From NCBI RefSeq assembly GCF_022370635.2, contig NZ_CP092362.2, forward strand, positions 372,001 through 436,000: 64,000 nt of DNA, given 5' to 3'. The notes under the pieces were generated by a model. The model made no database searches and was not told the origin of the DNA. It saw only the letters and a list, made by a program, of their open reading frames with translations. Position 1 is the first letter of the stretch. Every line of letters begins with the position of its first letter. The position numbers were made by a program, and so were the translations under genes. Shown here in pieces: positions 34,603 through 43,718 of this stretch. Source of the DNA: Mycolicibacterium crocinum (GTDB lineage Bacteria; Actinomycetota; Actinomycetes; Mycobacteriales; Mycobacteriaceae).

Positions 34603-36432
34603 ATGAGCCATTACAAGAGCAATGTCCGCGACCTCGAGTTCAACCTGTTCGAGTTCCTTGACGTGGAGAAGGCCCTCGACGCCTATCCCGATCTCGATGC
34701 GGACTCGATCCGCGAGATGCTGGCCGAGGCCTGCCGGCTCGCCGAGGGGCCGGTGGCTGAATCATTCGCCGAAACCGATCGCGATCCGCCCACCTTTGAT
34801 CCCGGCACCCATGCGGTGTCGCTGCCCGAACCGTTCTGTAAATCCATGCGGGCCTGGCAGCAGGGCGAGTGGTTCCGCATCGGCCTGTCCGAGGAAGTGG
34901 GCGGGGTGCCGGCGCCGGCGATGGTCACCTGGGCGATCGACGAACTCGTGCTGGGCGCCAACCCCGCGGTATTCATGTACATGGCCGGGCCGATCATGGC
35001 CAACATCCTGTTCCACATCGGCAATGAGCAGCAGAAGCACTGGGCCACACTGGCCGCAGAGCGCAATTGGTGCGCCACCATGGTGCTGACCGAGCCGGAC
35101 GCCGGCTCCGACGTGGGTGCCGGCCGCACCAAGGCGGTCGACGCCGGCGACGGCACCTGGCACATCGAGGGCGTAAAGCGCTTCATCACCAACGGCGACA
35201 CCGGCGACTACTTCGAGAACATCCTGCACCTCGTGCTGGCCCGCCCCGAAGGCGCCGGGCCGGGCACCAAGGGACTGAGCCTGTTCGTCGTGCCCAAGTT
35301 CCTGCCCGACCCCGAAACCGGAGCGCCGGGAGAACGCAATGGCGCGTTCGTCACCAACCTCGAACACAAGATGGGCCTGAAGGCCTCGGCCACAACCGAA
35401 CTCAGCCTGGGGTTGCATGGACAGCCAGCGATCGGATGGCTGGTGGGCGACGTCCACAACGGCATCGCCCAGATGTTCAAGGTCATCGAGTATGCCCGAA
35501 TGTTTGTGGGCACCAAGGCGATTGCCACGCTGTCCACGGGCTATCTCAACGCGCTGGAGTACGCCAAGACCAGGGTGCAGGGTGCGGACCTGACCCAGAT
35601 GACCGACAAGACCGCGCCCCGGGTGACGATCATCCACCACCCCGATGTCCGCCGCGCCCTGATGACGCAGAAGGCGTACGCCGAAGGTCTGCGCGCGCTG
35701 TACCTCTACACCGCTGCGCACCAGGATCCCGCAGTGGCACAGGTGGTTTCGGGTGCGGATCCGTCGATGGCCGAACGGGTGAACGACCTGCTGTTGCCGA
35801 TCGTCAAGGGGGTCGGCTCCGAACGCGCCTACCAGTGCTTGACCGAGTCGCTGCAGACCTTCGGCGGGTCGGGTTTCCTGCAGGACTACCCGATCGAGCA
35901 GTACATCCGCGACGCCAAGATCGACTCGCTGTACGAGGGCACCACCGCGATCCAGGCCCAGGACTTCTTCTTCCGCAAGATCGCCCGGGACCAGGGCGGG
36001 GCACTGGCGCACGTCGTCACCCAGATCGAGAAATTCATCGACAGCCCCGACGCCCGGCCCGAGCTGTCCACCGCCCGCGCGTCGTTGGCCGGCGCGCTGG
36101 ACAACGTGCGCGCCATCGCGACAGTGATGACCGGTTATCTACTGGGCGCGCAGGAGGATGCGCGCGAGCTCTACCGGGTCGGACTGGAATCGGTGGGCTT
36201 CCTGCTCGCCGTCGGCGATCTGCTGATCGGCTGGTTCCTGTTGCGCCAGGCCGAAATTGCCCTGCAGGCGCTCGACGGCGACCCGGACCCGCGCGAGCAC
36301 GCTTTCTATGAAGGCAAGGTGGCGGTGGCCAACTTCTTCGCCGCGAACATCCTGCCCCGGTTGGCCGCCGAGCGTCGGATCGCGGAGTCGATCGACCTGG
36401 AGATCATGGCCCTGCCCGAAGAGGCGTTCTGA
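34603..36432 (+). CDS. fadE5: Acyl-CoA dehydrogenase FadE5-like, long form
   Basis: This 609-residue enzyme belongs to the long acyl-CoA dehydrogenases with an extra C-terminal helical domain; M. tuberculosis FadE5 is 611 residues and accepts a wide range of chain lengths (from memory). [17 protein letters not shown] and [16 protein letters not shown] are the flavin loops. [16 protein letters not shown] keeps the catalytic glutamate. GAGGAGG lies about 11 bases upstream of ATG 34603. A MaoC-type hydratase follows after 19 bases, giving the first two steps of beta-oxidation from one transcript. In M. tuberculosis fadE5 is Rv0244c, so its place here is rearranged. Confidence 0.92.
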   Translation: MSHYKSNVRDLEFNLFEFLDVEKALDAYPDLDADSIREMLAEACRLAEGPVAESFAETDRDPPTFDPGTHAVSLPEPFCKSMRAWQQGEWFRIGLSEEVGGVPAPAMVTWAIDELVLGANPAVFMYMAGPIMANILFHIGNEQQKHWATLAAERNWCATMVLTEPDAGSDVGAGRTKAVDAGDGTWHIEGVKRFITNGDTGDYFENILHLVLARPEGAGPGTKGLSLFVVPKFLPDPETGAPGERNGAFVTNLEHKMGLKASATTELSLGLHGQPAIGWLVGDVHNGIAQMFKVIEYARMFVGTKAIATLSTGYLNALEYAKTRVQGADLTQMTDKTAPRVTIIHHPDVRRALMTQKAYAEGLRALYLYTAAHQDPAVAQVVSGADPSMAERVNDLLLPIVKGVGSERAYQCLTESLQTFGGSGFLQDYPIEQYIRDAKIDSLYEGTTAIQAQDFFFRKIARDQGGALAHVVTQIEKFIDSPDARPELSTARASLAGALDNVRAIATVMTGYLLGAQEDARELYRVGLESVGFLLAVGDLLIGWFLLRQAEIALQALDGDPDPREHAFYEGKVAVANFFAANILPRLAAERRIAESIDLEIMALPEEAF

Positions 36433-36451
36433 CGCTGGCTATGGTGAGCCC

Positions 36452-36910
36452 ATGAAGGTGATCACATCTATCGACGACGCGACGTCCGCGATCGGCGAGG
36501 AACTCGGCGTCAGCGAGTGGCTGCAGATCGACCAGAAGCGCATCAACGACTTCGCCGACGCCACCGGGGATCATCAGTGGATCCACGTCGACGTCGAGAA
36601 GGCCAAGGCCGAAAGCCCTTATGGCGCACCGATTGCGCACGGCTTCCTGACGCTGTCACTGATCCCGGCGCTGTCCAAGGACAACTTCCGCCTGGAAAAC
36701 GCCAAGATGGCGATCAACTACGGCCTGAACAAGGTCCGGTTCGTCGCGGCGGTCCCGGTGGACAGCAGCGTGCGGGTGCGCTCCGAACTCGTCGGCGCCG
36801 ACAAGGTCGACGACAACACCGTCAACCTGACGGTCAAGCACACCATCGAGATCGACGGTGTCGACAAGCCGGCCGCGGTGGCCGAGATGATCGTCCGCGC
36901 AATCTTCTGA
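36452..36910 (+). CDS. (R)-specific enoyl-CoA hydratase, MaoC family (HtdZ/Rv0130-like)
   Basis: The 152-residue single hotdog protein carries the hydratase-2 motif FADATGDHQWIHVD with the Asp-His catalytic pair (about residues 40-46), then PIAHGFLTLSLIP and AINYGLNKVRFVAAVPV. It would add water to trans-2-enoyl-CoA to give the (R)-3-hydroxy product. It is 19 bases after fadE5 and ends before a strong terminator. Length and motifs match M. tuberculosis Rv0130 (151 residues, from memory). Confidence 0.92.
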   Translation: MKVITSIDDATSAIGEELGVSEWLQIDQKRINDFADATGDHQWIHVDVEKAKAESPYGAPIAHGFLTLSLIPALSKDNFRLENAKMAINYGLNKVRFVAAVPVDSSVRVRSELVGADKVDDNTVNLTVKHTIEIDGVDKPAAVAEMIVRAIF

Positions 36911-36921
36911 CACCGATACGA

Positions 36922-36953
36922 AAAAGCCCCGGCACCGAAGTGCCGGGGCTTTT
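36922..36953. terminator. Rho-independent bidirectional terminator
   Basis: AAAAGCCCCGGCAC (36922-36935) pairs perfectly with GTGCCGGGGCTTTT (36940-36953) across a CGAA tetraloop. It gives a GC stem with A/T tails on both sides, so it can stop the fadE5-hydratase transcript and the convergent aldehyde dehydrogenase transcript. Confidence 0.92.
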
Positions 36954-36965
36954 CGCGTGTGTCGA

Positions 36966-38438
36966 CTACTCGGGCGTGTACCCGAACGGCAGCAGCACGC
37001 TCTTGGCCTGAGTGTATGGCTCGATCCCTTCGGGGCCGTTCTCGCGGCCGATACCCGAGTTCTTGTAGCCGCCGAATGGCGCACCCGGATCGAATGCGTA
37101 CATGTTGACCGCGTAGGTGCCGGTGCGGATCTGGGCCGCGATCTTCATGGCCTTGTCGTTGTCGGTGGTGAACACCGAACCGGCCAGGCCGTAGGCGGAG
37201 TCGTTGGCGATCCGTACGGCGTCTTCTTCGGTGTCGTAGGGGATCACCGACAGCACCGGACCGAAGATCTCTTCCTGCGCGATGGTCATCGAGTTGTCGA
37301 CGTCGGCGAACACCGTCGGCTCTACGAACCAGCCGTTGTCGAGTCCCTCGGGACGGCCACCGCCGGTCACCAGCCGCGCGCCTTCCTCGACACCCTTCTT
37401 GATGTAGGCCTCGACGCGCTCACGCTGCTTCTCGCTGATCAGCGATCCGATCATCGCGCCGGCATTGTCGGGCAGCCCCACCGGCATGGCGGCCGCTGCG
37501 GCGGAGATCTTCTCGACGACTTCGTCGTAGCGGGAGCGCGGCGCCAGGATGCGGGTCTGCGCCACACAGGCCTGGCCGGTGTTCATCAGGCCCGAGAACA
37601 CCAGCATCGGCAGCGTGGAATCCAGGTCGGCGTCCTCGAGGATGATGGCCGCCGACTTGCCGCCGAGTTCGAGCGTGCACGGCTTGAGCCGCTCGGCGGC
37701 GATCTTGGCGATCTCCTTGCCGACCGCGCTGGACCCGGTGAACGTGTACTTGTCGATCTCCGGGTTGGCCGTCAGGGCACGGCCGGTCTCCGGGCCGCCG
37801 GGTACCACCGATAGGACACCCTCGGGCAGCCCGGCCTCGGCGAAGATATCGGCCATCGCGAACAACGACAGCGGGGTCTCCGCGGCGGGCTTCACGACGA
37901 TCGTGCAGCCGGCCAGCAGCGCCGGACCGAGCTTGTTGGCGGCCAGGAAGAATGGCACGTTCCATGCCGTGACGGCAGCGACGACGCCGATCGGCTCGCG
38001 CAGCACCATCGTGGTGCCGTAGACCCCGTCACGGAAATCGCGCCAGGTGAACTTGTCGGCGGCGCCGGCGAAGTACTGGAACGACGACATCGCGGCGCCG
38101 TACTGCATCATGTCGACGATCGTCGGCGGCTGCCCGGTCTCGGCGGCGAGCAGGAACTTCAGCTCCTCGGCGCGCTCTTCGAGGATCTTGACGGCGCGGC
38201 CCAGGATCTCGGCGCGCTCGGCGGGCTTCATGTGCGGCCAAGGGCCTTCGTCGAACGCCTTGCGGGCGGCGGCGCAGGCGGCGTCGACGTCGGCCTTGGT
38301 GGCCAGCGGCACCTTGCCGACCAGCTCGCCGGTGGCGGGGGAGTGCACTTCGATGACCTCGGAGGTGGCGGGCTCGACCCACTTGCCGCCGATGAACAGC
38401 TTGTCCCATTCGGTCTTGAACGCGGTGCTCTGTGTCAT
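36966..38438 (-). CDS. NAD(P)-dependent aldehyde dehydrogenase (Rv0223c-like)
   Basis: This 490-residue enzyme oxidises an aldehyde to the acid. TFTGSSAVGKEIAKI is the cofactor loop, TLELGGKSAAIIL holds the general-base glutamate and MNTGQACVAQTRIL the catalytic cysteine; EEIFGPVLSVIPY and the oligomerisation tail NGPEGIEPYTQ are normal. ATG 38438 is chosen; GTG 38447 would add three residues. A KstR-like site lies 32 bases upstream, in line with control by sterols. The MtrP-like gene is 41 bases upstream on the same strand. Confidence 0.92.
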   Translation of the reverse strand: MTQSTAFKTEWDKLFIGGKWVEPATSEVIEVHSPATGELVGKVPLATKADVDAACAAARKAFDEGPWPHMKPAERAEILGRAVKILEERAEELKFLLAAETGQPPTIVDMMQYGAAMSSFQYFAGAADKFTWRDFRDGVYGTTMVLREPIGVVAAVTAWNVPFFLAANKLGPALLAGCTIVVKPAAETPLSLFAMADIFAEAGLPEGVLSVVPGGPETGRALTANPEIDKYTFTGSSAVGKEIAKIAAERLKPCTLELGGKSAAIILEDADLDSTLPMLVFSGLMNTGQACVAQTRILAPRSRYDEVVEKISAAAAAMPVGLPDNAGAMIGSLISEKQRERVEAYIKKGVEEGARLVTGGGRPEGLDNGWFVEPTVFADVDNSMTIAQEEIFGPVLSVIPYDTEEDAVRIANDSAYGLAGSVFTTDNDKAMKIAAQIRTGTYAVNMYAFDPGAPFGGYKNSGIGRENGPEGIEPYTQAKSVLLPFGYTPE

Positions 38439-38469
38439 GACCGTCACACTACCTACTGAAGACAGAAAC

Positions 38470-38483
38470 TAGAACCTGTTCAT
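38470..38483. promoter_or_regulatory. KstR-like operator upstream of the aldehyde dehydrogenase
   Basis: TAGAACCTGTTCAT matches TnnAACnnGTTnnA except for the last base. It overlaps the stop codon of the upstream methyltransferase and lies 32 bases before the aldehyde dehydrogenase ATG. I recall Rv0223c as a member of the KstR regulon, which supports the call. Confidence 0.55.
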
Positions 38484-39247
38484 TTCGGTGGCATCGGCGG
38501 CCGCAGCACCAGCACCAGATTGCTCACCAGGAACTCCCGTATGCCGGGCACAGCGGTCAGCTTCCATGCCCATCGTGGGTGGTAACGCGGGAATGCCGCG
38601 ACCAGCGCCCCGGTGCCGGCCGCCCAGCGCAGACCTGCCGCCGCGGAGACCGCGAACAGCGACGACCCGTAGTTGTTCTTCGGCGGGTGGCCGTGTTTGC
38701 GGGTGTACCGGGCGGCCGCCCGGGCACCACCCAGATAGTGCGTGAGGCCCATCTCGTGGCCGCCGAACGGCCCGAGCCAGACGGTGTAGGACAGGATCGC
38801 CAACCCCCCGGGCCGGGTGACCCGCAGCATCTCGGCGCCGAGCTGCCACGGGCGCGGCACGTGCTCGGCGACGTTGGACGACAGGCAGACGTCGACGCTG
38901 CCGTCGGCGAACGGCAGCGCCATGCCGGATGCCCGGACGAACGAGCCCGGGCCGGCCTGCCGGACGTGCTCGGCGGCGTGCATCTCGCTCGGATCGGGTT
39001 CGACGCCGACGTAGTTCCAGCCCGCCTCGGTGAACGCGGTGGCGAAATAGCCGGGGCCGCCGCCGACGTCGACGAGCGTGTGCCCACCCGGGGTGGTCCG
39101 CCAGAGGTCGGTGACCATGTCCGCGGTGTCGGCGGCCAGCGCGCCGTAGAAGCGGGCGGGGTCGGACTGCTCGTAGCGGAACTCGCTCAGCAGCCGCGTC
39201 GATCGGCCCAGCGTCGCCCGCCGGGCGAACAGGTCGGTGACGGCCAC
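38480..39247 (-). CDS. mtrP: SAM-dependent methyltransferase, MtrP-like
   Basis: The 255-residue protein has a class I methyltransferase domain: LVDVGGGPGYFATAF for motif I, VGVEPDPSEMHAAEHV for motif II, and SVDVCLSSNVAEHVPRPWQL for motif IV. From memory the corynebacterial homologue MtrP is needed for efficient transport of trehalose mycolates, and Rv0224c is essential in M. tuberculosis. The gene context (Rv0225 to Rv0228 homologues next door) agrees. It starts at GTG 39247, divergent from the GT4 gene. Confidence 0.85.
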   Translation of the reverse strand: MAVTDLFARRATLGRSTRLLSEFRYEQSDPARFYGALAADTADMVTDLWRTTPGGHTLVDVGGGPGYFATAFTEAGWNYVGVEPDPSEMHAAEHVRQAGPGSFVRASGMALPFADGSVDVCLSSNVAEHVPRPWQLGAEMLRVTRPGGLAILSYTVWLGPFGGHEMGLTHYLGGARAAARYTRKHGHPPKNNYGSSLFAVSAAAGLRWAAGTGALVAAFPRYHPRWAWKLTAVPGIREFLVSNLVLVLRPPMPPK

Positions 39248-39345
39248 GAACTCACCCTAGCCAGGCGCTGAAACTCACGCTGCGCAGGGAAAGTGCGAGT
39301 GCAGAGCTGCAAAAAGTGAAATTCGACCGGCGGACTAGGCTGGCG

Positions 39346-40506
39346 ATGATGTCTACACCCGTTCGCTCCGTCCTGCTGCTGTGCTGGCGGGACACCGGCC
39401 ACCCGCAGGGTGGCGGCAGCGAAACCTACGTCCAGCGCATCGGGTCGCTGCTGGCCGGATCCGGCATGGACGTCACCCTGCGGACCGCCCGATATCGGGG
39501 TGCACCGCGCCGCGAGCTCGTCGACGGCGTGCGGATCAGCCGCGGTGGCGGACCCTACAGCGTGTACATCTGGGCGGGGCTGGCGATGGTCGCCGCGCGG
39601 GTTGGCCTCGGGCCGCTGCGCCGCGTGCGTCCCGACGTCGTGATCGACACCCAGAACGGTGTGCCGTTCCTGGCCCGGCTGGCCTTCGGCCGTCGGGTCG
39701 CGGTCCTGGTGCACCACTGCCACCGCGAACAGTGGCCGGTGGCCGGCCGCTTCTTCGGCCGGTTGGGCTGGCTGGTCGAATCGTGGCTGTCCCCGCGGAT
39801 GCACCGGCACAACCAGTACGTCACCGTCTCGCTGCCCTCGGCCCGCGATCTGTCCGACCTCGGTGTCGACACCGCGCGTATCGCGGTGGTGCGCAACGGT
39901 CTCGACGACGCTCCGCCGGACACCCTCACCGCGCAACGGTCGTCGACGCCCCGGGTTGTCGTGTTGTCGCGGCTGGTGCCGCACAAGCAGATCGAGGACG
40001 CACTCGATGCCGTGGCCGAGCTGCGGCCGCGGGTCGACGGACTGCACCTCGACATCGTCGGCGGTGGCTGGTGGCATGACCGCCTTGTCGACCGGGCCGC
40101 GCGCCTGGGTATCTCCGATGCCGTCACCTTCCACGGCCATGTCGATGACCGAACGAAACATGCTGTCGTGCAACAGTCCTGGGTGCACGTGCTGCCCTCG
40201 CGCAAGGAAGGTTGGGGCCTGGCGGTCATCGAGGCCGCTCAGCACGGCGTGCCGACGATCGGCTACCGATCGTCGGGCGGACTCACCGATTCGGTGATCG
40301 ACGGAGTCACCGGTGTTCTGGTCGACGACCACCACGATCTGGTGGATCGGCTGGAACGCCTACTGGCAGACCATGTTCTGCGCGACGAGCTGGGTGCCAA
40401 GGCCAAGGCCCGCAGCCGGGACTTCTCCTGGCAGCAGAGCGCCGACGCCATGCGGACGGTCCTGGAGTCGGTGCACGCCGGCAGCCGGGTCAGCGGCGTC
40501 ATCTGA
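39346..40506 (+). CDS. GT4-family glycosyltransferase (Rv0225-like)
   Basis: This 386-residue GT-B enzyme begins with a glycine-rich acceptor loop (HPQGGGSETYVQRI) and has the GT4 donor-site motif PSRKEGWGLAVIEAAQHG near residue 285, where the two glutamates are spaced EX7E. It probably transfers a sugar from a nucleotide donor on the cytosolic face during synthesis of an envelope glycolipid. Two consecutive ATGs (39346, 39349) can start it. It is divergent from mtrP and close to tmaT, pgfA and aftD, so a role in the mycolyl-arabinogalactan layer is likely. Confidence 0.87.
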   Translation: MMSTPVRSVLLLCWRDTGHPQGGGSETYVQRIGSLLAGSGMDVTLRTARYRGAPRRELVDGVRISRGGGPYSVYIWAGLAMVAARVGLGPLRRVRPDVVIDTQNGVPFLARLAFGRRVAVLVHHCHREQWPVAGRFFGRLGWLVESWLSPRMHRHNQYVTVSLPSARDLSDLGVDTARIAVVRNGLDDAPPDTLTAQRSSTPRVVVLSRLVPHKQIEDALDAVAELRPRVDGLHLDIVGGGWWHDRLVDRAARLGISDAVTFHGHVDDRTKHAVVQQSWVHVLPSRKEGWGLAVIEAAQHGVPTIGYRSSGGLTDSVIDGVTGVLVDDHHDLVDRLERLLADHVLRDELGAKAKARSRDFSWQQSADAMRTVLESVHAGSRVSGVI

Positions 40507-40559
40507 CGCGGGCAGAAACTCACAGCTGATTCCCGGGTTCGCCGTGTGACGATCCCGGG

Positions 40560-41024
40560 ATGTCGAACATCTATGAGTACGTCCGCCACCCCCGCGCCGC
40601 GGAATTGGCGGCCAAGAAGCCGGTCAGGGTGGCCCATCTTCGCGGCGTCGACCACGACAACTGGTTGGTCCGTTTCAACGCGAAGTTCGGATTGAAGATC
40701 ACCGTCGTCGTCGGCACCATGTGGACCGCTTACCTTTTCACGCTGCTAGCCCTGTTTGCGCTGCCAGACGCGATCAAGCAGGGCACGTACTTCGTGGTCG
40801 TCTGGCTGTCCAGCAGCTTCCTTCAGCTGGTCTTGCTGCCGATCATCATCGTCGGGCAGAACATCCAGGCCAAGGCCTCCGACACCCGCGCCGACGAGAC
40901 GTACAAGGATGCCGAGGCGGTGCTCAAGGAGGCGGCGATGATCCAGGACCACCTTTGCAAGCAGGACGAGCTGATCTCCCGCATCCTCAGCCAGATCGGT
41001 CCGCTGGCACCCAAAGTCACTTAG
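40560..41024 (+). CDS. DUF1003-like membrane protein
   Basis: The 154-residue protein has two adjacent membrane helices (VVVGTMWTAYLFTLLALFAL and VVVWLSSSFLQLVLLPIIIV) and a cytoplasmic helical tail that begins GQNIQAKASDTRADETYKDA. Membrane-edge Gln-Asn and the following charged helix are the pattern of DUF1003 proteins, of unknown function. It has no close operon partner; its stop overlaps the stop of the convergent TetR gene by 4 bases. Confidence 0.75.
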   Translation: MSNIYEYVRHPRAAELAAKKPVRVAHLRGVDHDNWLVRFNAKFGLKITVVVGTMWTAYLFTLLALFALPDAIKQGTYFVVVWLSSSFLQLVLLPIIIVGQNIQAKASDTRADETYKDAEAVLKEAAMIQDHLCKQDELISRILSQIGPLAPKVT

Positions 41025-41575
41025 CGCGCGCTATTTTCGAGCGAGCCGATCAACTCGACGAAGTGCTGGGCCGCCGCGTCGACACCGGCGTCGTCGTTGG
41101 TGCCGACGAGGTCGAGCAGCAGGCCGCGCATGACCGCCAGCCCAAGCCGCGCGAGTGCCGGGTCGGCGGCCGCATCGGTGGCCGATTGAACTTCGTCAAG
41201 CCAGCGATCGACCGCGCCGGGAAGCATTGTCGTGAACGGTGACTCGCCCTGGGCCCCGCGGGCGTAGCACTCGAAGAACAACCGCTCGAGTGCCCGCAGT
41301 TCGGGCCTGCGCAGGTGATCCCACATCGCGGCGAATCCCGTGCCGTCGGTGATCAGCTCGCGCAGCAGCTCCATCTGCCTGCGTTCGACATCGTCGACGA
41401 TAGCCAACAGCAGTTCGTCACGGGAACCGAAGTGGTGCAACAGCATTCGATGACTGGTCCCCACCGCCTCGGCCAGCTCGCGCAGGGATCGCCCACCCAC
41501 ACCGTTCTCGGCGCACTCGGCCACCAGTGCATCGAGCAGCTCCCGGCGCCGCAGAAGATCAGGCGTTCGAGCCAC
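41021..41575 (-). CDS. TetR-family regulator at the end of the pgfA operon
   Basis: This 184-residue regulator has an N-terminal helix-turn-helix (ELLDALVAECAENGVGGRSL, then AVGTSHRMLLHHFGSRDELL) and a helical ligand domain. GTG 41575 overlaps the SRPBCC gene by 17 bases, so the two are translated together. It is the last of four minus-strand genes (pgfA, Rv0226c-like, SRPBCC, tetR). The palindrome at 42001-42018 is the probable target. Confidence 0.87.
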   Translation of the reverse strand: MARTPDLLRRRELLDALVAECAENGVGGRSLRELAEAVGTSHRMLLHHFGSRDELLLAIVDDVERRQMELLRELITDGTGFAAMWDHLRRPELRALERLFFECYARGAQGESPFTTMLPGAVDRWLDEVQSATDAAADPALARLGLAVMRGLLLDLVGTNDDAGVDAAAQHFVELIGSLENSAR

Positions 41576-42002
41576 GAAGCTTCCGCAAGCTTTCGCTGTG
41601 CGCCTTGAGCCCGTGCGCCTCCATCGTCAGATAACGCTGTGTCATCTGTCGCATCAGAACACCCACGAGCGATCCGATGACGCCGCCCTGGCTGAGTTCC
41701 TGGCGGACCGTCGTGCCACCGGCTGCCGGCGCGACGTCGTGACGCGCCGACGTCACCCCACCCGGCGACCGCTGCACCCACGTCCACGACGTACCGGGTT
41801 CGAGCTCGGTGACCGTCCAGACCAACTTCGGCATCCGCGGTTGTTTGATCTCGAAGCGCCGCCCGACCGCGAGCTGTGCACCGTCGAGGCCGCGCAGCGT
41901 GGTAACCGAGGCGGTCCAGTCCGGCCAGTGCTCGACGTCGGTGAACACCTCCCACACCAGATCCGCGGGTGCGTCGATCGAGATGCTGCTCGAACTGATC
42001 AT
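41559..42002 (-). CDS. SRPBCC (START-like) ligand-binding protein
   Basis: The 147-residue protein has the helix-grip opening SSISIDAPADLVWEVFTDVE followed by WPDWTASVTTLRGLDGAQL, typical of polyketide cyclase/dehydrase-like SRPBCC proteins. These bind hydrophobic ligands in a deep cavity. It sits between the Rv0226c-like membrane gene (ATGA overlap) and a TetR gene (17-base overlap), so it may handle the ligand sensed by that regulator. Confidence 0.83.
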   Translation of the reverse strand: MISSSSISIDAPADLVWEVFTDVEHWPDWTASVTTLRGLDGAQLAVGRRFEIKQPRMPKLVWTVTELEPGTSWTWVQRSPGGVTSARHDVAPAAGGTTVRQELSQGGVIGSLVGVLMRQMTQRYLTMEAHGLKAHSESLRKLRGSNA

Positions 42003-43711
42003 GTACCAGATGGTACATCTTTACGTCGGCGCCCGGCCAGGGCCAAAATTCCGGCGCCGGTCACCATGGCCAGCCACACCACATGGGCGGCCGTCACCGC
42101 CATCCGCTCCGCGTGTGGCGCGGCCTGACTCACTCCTCCCACCCGATACAGCGTGATCTCGTAGTCGCGGTAGGCGACCGGCAGCCGCGCCAGTGTCTGC
42201 TGCGCAGTGCCGAACGATCCCGCGCTACCCGATTCGACGACCACCCAGCCCACCCCGGCACCGGCCAATGTCTCGGCGGGAGCGCCGGCCAGCAGCATCC
42301 GCTGCACATCGCGGGCATGGCCGCCCTCCCCGGGCACGCTCGTGCCCGAGATCGTGAGGTCCCCGGTGGCCAGCACATTGGCGCGCACCCAACGCTGCAA
42401 CGGGTCGAGCACCGGCGCCGGCCCCGCCCACGCGAACTGGCGCATGCTGTCGGCGGGTAGCACCGCCACATCGGCCGGCGCGGAATCGATCAGCGTGGCC
42501 ACCGCGGCCCAACCCTGCGGATACCGCACCGAGGTGACCTTGCCCCACACGCCGAACGCCAGATCGGGCAGCGCGGCGATCAGAGCCACGATGGCCACCA
42601 CTACCGCCGCGCCGGGACGAAGCCGGCCCCGCACCGTCACCACCGCCGCGGCCCCCGCCACGGCGTAGCCGGGCATCGCCAGTGCGACCCACTTCTGTCC
42701 GTCGCGCAGAATCCCCACCGCGGGCGCGGCCTCGACCATGTCCCGCAGCACCGCCAGGCCGGGTCCGGTGGCCGCCGCGGCGGGCAACAGCACGCCGACC
42801 GCGGCCACTGCCAGCAGCGGCAGCACCGACCGTCGGCGCAGCACCGTGGGCAGGCCGAGAGCGACGACGGCGAGCAGCACCACGGTGGCCAACAACGCCA
42901 ATAGTGTTGTGCGAGAGGACGGAACGGCCTCGGCATTCCAGATACCGCCCAGCCCGGCCAGGCTGCCGAGGGTACCGAGGCCCGGTTCAGCGCGAGCTGC
43001 GAACGCCACCACACCCGGCGACGGCGACGAGCCAAGCCCGTCACCCAACGCCGACGCCACCAGCCACGGCGACGCCGCGAGCATCGCGGTCACCACCACC
43101 CCGCCCGCACACCACAGCCGGGACACCCCGGCACCGGGCACCGCGACACAAACCAGTGCCACCACCAGGGCGAGCAACAGTCCGGTCGGCGTCAAACCGG
43201 CCAGCGCGATCCAGAACACCAGCGCCGCCCACCCCGGGCCGGACCCCCAACTCCGCAGCCGGACCACCGCGGCAGCCACCCACGGCAAACAGCCGTAGCC
43301 CACCAGCAAGCTCCAGTGCCCCTGCAGCAGCCGTTCGGCGACGTACGGATTCCACACCGCGACGGTCGCCGCCACCAGCTGTCCGGGCACCCCGGCGTCG
43401 GGCACAAGCAGATCGGCCAGCCGTCCGGCACCCCAGCCGGCCAGAAAGATGCCGGCGATCAGCAGCGCCTTCACCAGCACGCCGCCGTCGAGCACCGGCG
43501 TCAGCGCGGCGATCAGGAAATCCTGTGGCAGCGCTCGCGGCGCCGACTCGGAAAGTCCCAGCGCGGCATCGGAAAAGTAGGAGCGCGGTGTGGACACCGC
43601 GTCACGCAGCAGCAGGTACCCGGGCGCCAGCAGCGGAGCGGTGACCGCGAGAGCCAACAGCAGGGCATATCCCGGCACCACCCACCGGAGCGTCCGGCGT
43701 GCCCGGGTCAT
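41999..43711 (-). CDS. Polytopic membrane protein (Rv0226c-like)
   Basis: This 570-residue protein has about a dozen hydrophobic segments, from LRWVVPGYALLLALAVTAPL at the N-terminus to VVWLAMVTGAGILALAG near the C-terminus, with a periplasmic domain of about 150 residues (roughly 395-540). The first loop contains acidic residues in a GT-C-like topology (inference). Homologue Rv0226c is essential in M. tuberculosis (from memory). It follows pgfA after 7 bases and probably acts in the same trehalose-mycolate process; exact function is unknown. Confidence 0.8.
   Translation of the reverse strand: MTRARRTLRWVVPGYALLLALAVTAPLLAPGYLLLRDAVSTPRSYFSDAALGLSESAPRALPQDFLIAALTPVLDGGVLVKALLIAGIFLAGWGAGRLADLLVPDAGVPGQLVAATVAVWNPYVAERLLQGHWSLLVGYGCLPWVAAAVVRLRSWGSGPGWAALVFWIALAGLTPTGLLLALVVALVCVAVPGAGVSRLWCAGGVVVTAMLAASPWLVASALGDGLGSSPSPGVVAFAARAEPGLGTLGSLAGLGGIWNAEAVPSSRTTLLALLATVVLLAVVALGLPTVLRRRSVLPLLAVAAVGVLLPAAAATGPGLAVLRDMVEAAPAVGILRDGQKWVALAMPGYAVAGAAAVVTVRGRLRPGAAVVVAIVALIAALPDLAFGVWGKVTSVRYPQGWAAVATLIDSAPADVAVLPADSMRQFAWAGPAPVLDPLQRWVRANVLATGDLTISGTSVPGEGGHARDVQRMLLAGAPAETLAGAGVGWVVVESGSAGSFGTAQQTLARLPVAYRDYEITLYRVGGVSQAAPHAERMAVTAAHVVWLAMVTGAGILALAGRRRKDVPSGT
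42001..42018. promoter_or_regulatory. Palindrome at the start of the SRPBCC-tetR pair, probable TetR operator
   Basis: ATGTACC (42001-42007) and GGTACAT (42012-42018) are perfect complements around AGAT. The element covers the last codons of the Rv0226c-like gene and reaches the SRPBCC start codon, so a bound protein would block an internal promoter for the last two genes only. Confidence 0.6.
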
Positions 43712-43718
43712 GCCTTAA

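Noticed and set aside
39265..40520. GAAACTCAC repeated on both sides of the GT4 gene
   Set aside because: The shared stretch is short and the flanks differ; chance or a degenerate intergenic element is as likely.
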